Assembly (NCBI RefSeq): GCF_000373985.1
Contig: NZ_KB892924.1
Location: forward strand, 20,050-84,049
Direction: 5' to 3'
DNA length: 64,000 bases
DNA from: Desulfobacter curvatus DSM 3379
Lineage (GTDB): Bacteria; Desulfobacterota; Desulfobacteria; Desulfobacterales; Desulfobacteraceae
Made by a program: the position numbers and the translations under genes. How positions within the stretch are numbered: position 1 is the first letter of the stretch; every line of letters begins with the position of its first letter. Shown here piece after piece: positions 60,811 through 64,000 of the stretch. Under the pieces are notes generated by a model. The model made no database searches. It was not told where the DNA came from and worked only from the letters and a program-made list of their open reading frames with translations.

Positions 60811-62808
60811 TTAAAGCAGTTTTAAGTCCCAGTTCCAGGTGCCTGGACGCGGCTTCATCCGGATGCCCTTGGGTATATTTTCAAACAGGTTGACGAGCAT
60901 GACAAACCCCGCTTTTTTTAGTTCTCCTGTTTTGGATGACAGGTCCAGGTACCAGTTGGGAAAGGTGTGGTAGGTTGCATTGAACTTGCTGGTCCAGGCG
61001 ACTTCCCCCATGGGACTGGTAAAGCCTTTGCCTATGTTCAGGTCCGGGGCGGCAATTCTTGATATGGCCATGGGCCAGTTAGCCCGGCAGACGGCGCCTA
61101 AAGGCAAACAGCTGGATCCCGGCAAGGACAAAAGGGTTTGGCTATCCAGTTCCGGACTGACGATGGCCCCTGAAAAGCCTTGGTTCTTAAGCATTTCCAC
61201 TGCAAGGCAGTTGGTGATATTGCAAAAGGGCCCTGCCCAGAGATTGAGTCTTTGGGGGGTATCAAACAGAGTGATCTGCCAGGGCGAATTGAGTACAAAG
61301 TTTTTTGCCCCTTTTTTTAACGCAGTTTTTATATAGTTTTGACAGATCTTTTCCTCTTCGGGGAAGAGCACGGGGTCCAGCCATAACCATGCCCGGGCCG
61401 GGGCCTTTATTCCATAGCTGTTTGCAGAGATCCAAAGCCCTGTGTCCTTGTGTGTTTTTAAATTGGATGGGTTTCTTCTGAAAACATCCATTTCATATAT
61501 ATCTGCCCCCTTTCTTTTTCGATGGCCACCTGTCTGGCCAAATGATTTTATTTTATCGGCTGTCTTATTATGGGAGACGGACTGGTTTGAAGGTCTGATC
61601 GTCACCTTGGAAATTTCATCAAGTTCGGCACCAAGGCTTGATAATTGCGCTTCCAGTTCACGCCCTTTGCGGTCAATCATGAAAACAGCAGTGCCTTTGT
61701 TTATAAGTCTGCCTTTTTTAGCGGCTAAAAAATATTTGCCTTTCTTTGGGATAGCCCGGGTCACTTTTTGGATTTGGTGAAAGGTATCTTCTTCATATCC
61801 GATGCGTAAAAGATCCCCCGGTACTAGGGCCTCCCTTGAAATAAAATATGGACTCTCAGGGTTCTTTATCCGGCCTAAAAAAAGGCCGGATCCGGTATCA
61901 GACGAATGATCCAGAGGATTTGACACCCGATGGGATAAAAGGTTGTAATGGCTGCCTTGCCTTCCTAATGCATAGTCTAAAAAAGAGAGGGCCTGTTTTT
62001 TTTGTTCCGGCGCATCCCGGAGCAGTTTATAAGCCATCACGGTGTAGTAAACATAGTGGGGGCTTTTTTTCCGGCCTTCAATTTTCCATGTACTGATATT
62101 GGGGATCTCTTTGAGCACCTTGACCAGCACATCCGCTGATAAATCCATGCATGAGAAGTATCGGGCCTTTTTTCCATTTTGTTCATACAGCCGCCGGCAG
62201 GGTTGAACGCAACGCCCCCGCAAGGCACTTTTTCCGCCAAACCAGGAACTCCAGTAACACCGGCCTGACACGGAGTAACAAAGTGCACCATGAATAAAGA
62301 CCTCTATGTCCATGGTTCCGGGAGCAGCTGCTGCCATGGTCCTGATGTCATCAAGACTATATTCCCTGGGCAGCACTACCCGGGAAAACCCCAGTTTTTG
62401 AGCCGCCTCAAGCCCGGCGGGATGGGTGCAGTTGCCCAGGGTAGACAGATGAAGTTTTCCTTTGAACCCTGCCTGTCCGGCAAGGCCGGCCATGGCAATA
62501 TCCTGGATAATCAGAGCATCGATATCCGCATATCGGGTGAGCTTGTCAAGAATACGAAGTACCTTGTCGGTTTCTGATTCTTTGATAATAGAGTTAAAGG
62601 CAACATACACTTTGATCCCTTTTGAATGGGCAAGCTTGGTCAATCTTGCCAGTTCTTCAATGGAAAAATTGCCGGCTTCCATGCGGGCTGAAAATATTTT
62701 AAGGCCACAGTAAATTGCGTCTGCACCAGCCGCTATTGCAGCAAGAAACGAGTGCATATCTCCGGCTGGTGCCAGAATTATGGGTGATTTTGATGGTTGG
62801 TCGGTCAT
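60811..62808 (-). CDS. Peptidase U32 family protein
   Basis: 665 residues. The U32 signature (EVFIHGALCYSVSGRC, SALRGRCVQPCRR) with conserved cysteines is present in the first third. Proteins of this family include RlhA and TrhP, which work with iron-sulfur chemistry in RNA hydroxylation, besides collagenase-like enzymes, so an RNA-modification role is likelier than proteolysis. The C-terminal extension (about 420-665) is of unknown function. The gene starts 93 bases from a 20-bp direct repeat. Confidence 0.85.
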   Translation of the reverse strand: MTDQPSKSPIILAPAGDMHSFLAAIAAGADAIYCGLKIFSARMEAGNFSIEELARLTKLAHSKGIKVYVAFNSIIKESETDKVLRILDKLTRYADIDALIIQDIAMAGLAGQAGFKGKLHLSTLGNCTHPAGLEAAQKLGFSRVVLPREYSLDDIRTMAAAAPGTMDIEVFIHGALCYSVSGRCYWSSWFGGKSALRGRCVQPCRRLYEQNGKKARYFSCMDLSADVLVKVLKEIPNISTWKIEGRKKSPHYVYYTVMAYKLLRDAPEQKKQALSFLDYALGRQGSHYNLLSHRVSNPLDHSSDTGSGLFLGRIKNPESPYFISREALVPGDLLRIGYEEDTFHQIQKVTRAIPKKGKYFLAAKKGRLINKGTAVFMIDRKGRELEAQLSSLGAELDEISKVTIRPSNQSVSHNKTADKIKSFGQTGGHRKRKGADIYEMDVFRRNPSNLKTHKDTGLWISANSYGIKAPARAWLWLDPVLFPEEEKICQNYIKTALKKGAKNFVLNSPWQITLFDTPQRLNLWAGPFCNITNCLAVEMLKNQGFSGAIVSPELDSQTLLSLPGSSCLPLGAVCRANWPMAISRIAAPDLNIGKGFTSPMGEVAWTSKFNATYHTFPNWYLDLSSKTGELKKAGFVMLVNLFENIPKGIRMKPRPGTWNWDLKLL

Positions 62809-62900
62809 AGGTCCTTCATGTCCAGGTATTGGGTAAATAGTTTTTCATATTGCAATTTTAGGCAATAATGTCAAAATAGCATTTTTTGTTGTAAAAAGCA

Positions 62901-62940
62901 GGGCTGGTGAACATTCAAAAGGGCTGGTGAACATTCAAAG
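62901..62940. repeat. Two-unit 20-bp direct repeat upstream of the cupin gene
   Basis: GGGCTGGTGAACATTCAAAA (62901-62920) is followed directly by a second copy differing only at its last base (62921-62940). It lies 45 bases before the cupin ATG. It may be a recent duplication or paired operator; no promoter is clear. Confidence 0.8.
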
Positions 62941-62984
62941 AGACCCATTTTAAAAGATAATAGCAAAACAGTTAAGGAGAACAC

Positions 62985-63308
62985 ATGTTTGCAGTTCATG
63001 ATGAAAACGGTTATTCCGAGCCCGTGGAAGGCATTGAGATGAAAACTTTGGTGTATGGGGAGAAGACGCTTTTGGTTCGGTTTAAATTGACCAAAGGAGC
63101 TTTGCTGCCATCCCACACCCATCCCCACGAGCAGACCGGATATCTTGTTTCCGGCCGCATCAATCTTTACATCGGGGATAAATGCCGCAATGCCGGCCCC
63201 GGAGATGCCTGGTGTATTGAGTCCGGGGTCGAGCATCGTGCTGAAATCCTGGAAGACAGCATTGCCATTGAGGTTTTTTCACCGGTACGGGAAGATTACC
63301 TGCCCTGA
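62985..63308 (+). CDS. Small cupin protein
   Basis: 107 residues, single cupin domain. The first motif SHTHPHEQTGYLVSGRI has metal ligands His44, His46 and Glu49; the second, PGDAWCIESGVEHRAE, has His83. Metal-dependent isomerase, oxygenase or sensor roles all occur in this family; none can be assigned. AAGGAGAA precedes ATG. The gene is alone, divergent from the U32 gene. Confidence 0.85.
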   Translation: MFAVHDENGYSEPVEGIEMKTLVYGEKTLLVRFKLTKGALLPSHTHPHEQTGYLVSGRINLYIGDKCRNAGPGDAWCIESGVEHRAEILEDSIAIEVFSPVREDYLP

Positions 63309-63365
63309 AACCTGATGAATATAAATCCATAGACTTTTTGCCGGCGCTAAAATGAAAACAAGCGT

Positions 63366-63962
63366 TTAAATGTCGGGCATACAGACTTTACAGGGCTTGT
63401 AGCCCTGGGCTTCAGCCGCTTCTTTTGTCGCAAAATCCATGCTGCAGTTTTTGCCGCTTGAAAAATTACACTCCACAGTGTGGAAAACCAGGGTTTCAAT
63501 ATTTCCCTTAAATTGAACGCGTTCAGCTGCCGGTTCTTCCGCTTCGGGTTCTGAGGGGTCAACAGCCTGCTGGGGTTCCGTCAAGGGGCTTTCCGCTTCT
63601 TTCTGTGTTTCCGGTTCCGGCTGCTCATCCGGCTCGTCCTTGACCGCTTCTTCCGGTTTCTCGATGGGTTTCGGTTCCGGTTCGATCTCTTGTTTGGCCA
63701 GGACGGTTTCACTTTCTTTTTTTTGTTTTTCGGCGTTTTTTTCTATTCTTTCAGCACCAAGTTGTATCTCTGGTTCAACCGTTGTGACACTGTCATTTGA
63801 TTGCTTGAGTTCTTCAATGCCAAGATATACTGCAATGGCACCACCAAGGATCATCAATACAGGAATCACTCCTGCCAAAAAAATTAAAAAGTTAAAAAAA
63901 GTGAACGCAAAAACAGGTACACCAACGAGTAGTACCAAAGCACCGATGATAAATTTTTTCAT
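63366..63962 (-). CDS. Membrane protein with acidic linker and Ada-like C-terminal metal-binding motif
   Basis: 198 residues: two hydrophobic helices (about 5-50), a long Glu/Pro-rich acidic linker (about 60-150) and a C-terminal domain with FHTVECNFSS, FATKEAAEAQGYKPCKVCMP. The latter matches the Ada-type zinc site (Cys, then a GYxPCxxC pair), which occurs as an isolated domain in many membrane proteins. Function unknown. The end of the window follows its start by 38 bases. Confidence 0.65.
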   Translation of the reverse strand: MKKFIIGALVLLVGVPVFAFTFFNFLIFLAGVIPVLMILGGAIAVYLGIEELKQSNDSVTTVEPEIQLGAERIEKNAEKQKKESETVLAKQEIEPEPKPIEKPEEAVKDEPDEQPEPETQKEAESPLTEPQQAVDPSEPEAEEPAAERVQFKGNIETLVFHTVECNFSSGKNCSMDFATKEAAEAQGYKPCKVCMPDI

Positions 63963-64000
63963 ACATCCGCTCCATAGAGTGTCTAATCAGCATTAATAAG

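Overview
The window looks like chromosomal sequence from a strictly anaerobic, sulfate-reducing deltaproteobacterium of the Desulfobacter / Desulfobacterales type. The evidence is a stand-alone dsrC with both redox-active C-terminal cysteines, an AhbA/AhbB-type siroheme decarboxylase, two cysteine-rich families (PxxKW and two-CW) that I associate with these bacteria, and a six-gene membrane complex related to complex I and energy-converting hydrogenases. I see no phage, plasmid, transposase or CRISPR array.

Layout. 1-1.6 kb: partial nitrilase-family hydrolase, siroheme decarboxylase and dsrC, all on the minus strand; dsrC has its own consensus promoter. 1.8-7 kb: miaA and an LpoA-like lipoprotein (plus), convergent with kdsD-pfk (minus). 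7-14 kb: PxxKW protein, aminotransferase, ClC channel, truA and a chemoreceptor. 14-16.6 kb: an apparent operon of a two-CW helix-turn-helix regulator, serine acetyltransferase and cysteine synthase. 16.6-23 kb: aspartase fused to a cyclic-nucleotide-binding-like domain, then a two-component system, a Deg protease and a glutaredoxin-like protein (probable envelope and redox stress group), then tRNA-Ala(GGC). 23-36 kb: PpiD-like chaperone, PilZ protein, recX, acyl-ACP thioesterase, AsmA-like protein, tail-specific protease, ylqF, suhB and an MltD-like transglycosylase. 36-41.6 kb: SidJ-like pseudokinase, coiled-coil membrane protein, guaA, efp and a CheD-like protein. 41.7-49 kb: the complex-I-related operon, whose large subunit lacks [NiFe] ligands. 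49-53 kb: PilZ-like protein, left-handed beta-helix protein and a molybdopterin oxidoreductase preceded by an 18-codon ORF. 53-58.7 kb: trkHA, a possible 38-residue membrane peptide, a DASS transporter and a kinase-like/BON protein. 59-64 kb: NifX-like protein, sigma54 activator, U32 peptidase, cupin and a membrane protein with an Ada-like metal-binding tail.

The most unusual signal is a family of seven dispersed copies (about 90 nt each, five on plus and two on minus) of one structured repeat. Each has a variable 5' hairpin and a conserved second hairpin with the loop GTGCTGATAGA, followed by GGCCCATGGCCGTTA. Base changes between copies often keep pairing, many through G-U pairs in one fixed orientation, which points to an RNA-structured element. 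Two copies supply the stop codon of a neighbouring antisense gene, and one lies just upstream of a start codon.

Other points worth following: the CNBD-aspartase fusion, the SidJ-like protein with Arg/Lys/Glu at kinase-like spacing, a CheD-like protein with alanine at the catalytic cysteine position, a sigma54 activator with an altered Walker B motif, and the 18-codon ORF whose stop overlaps the next start.
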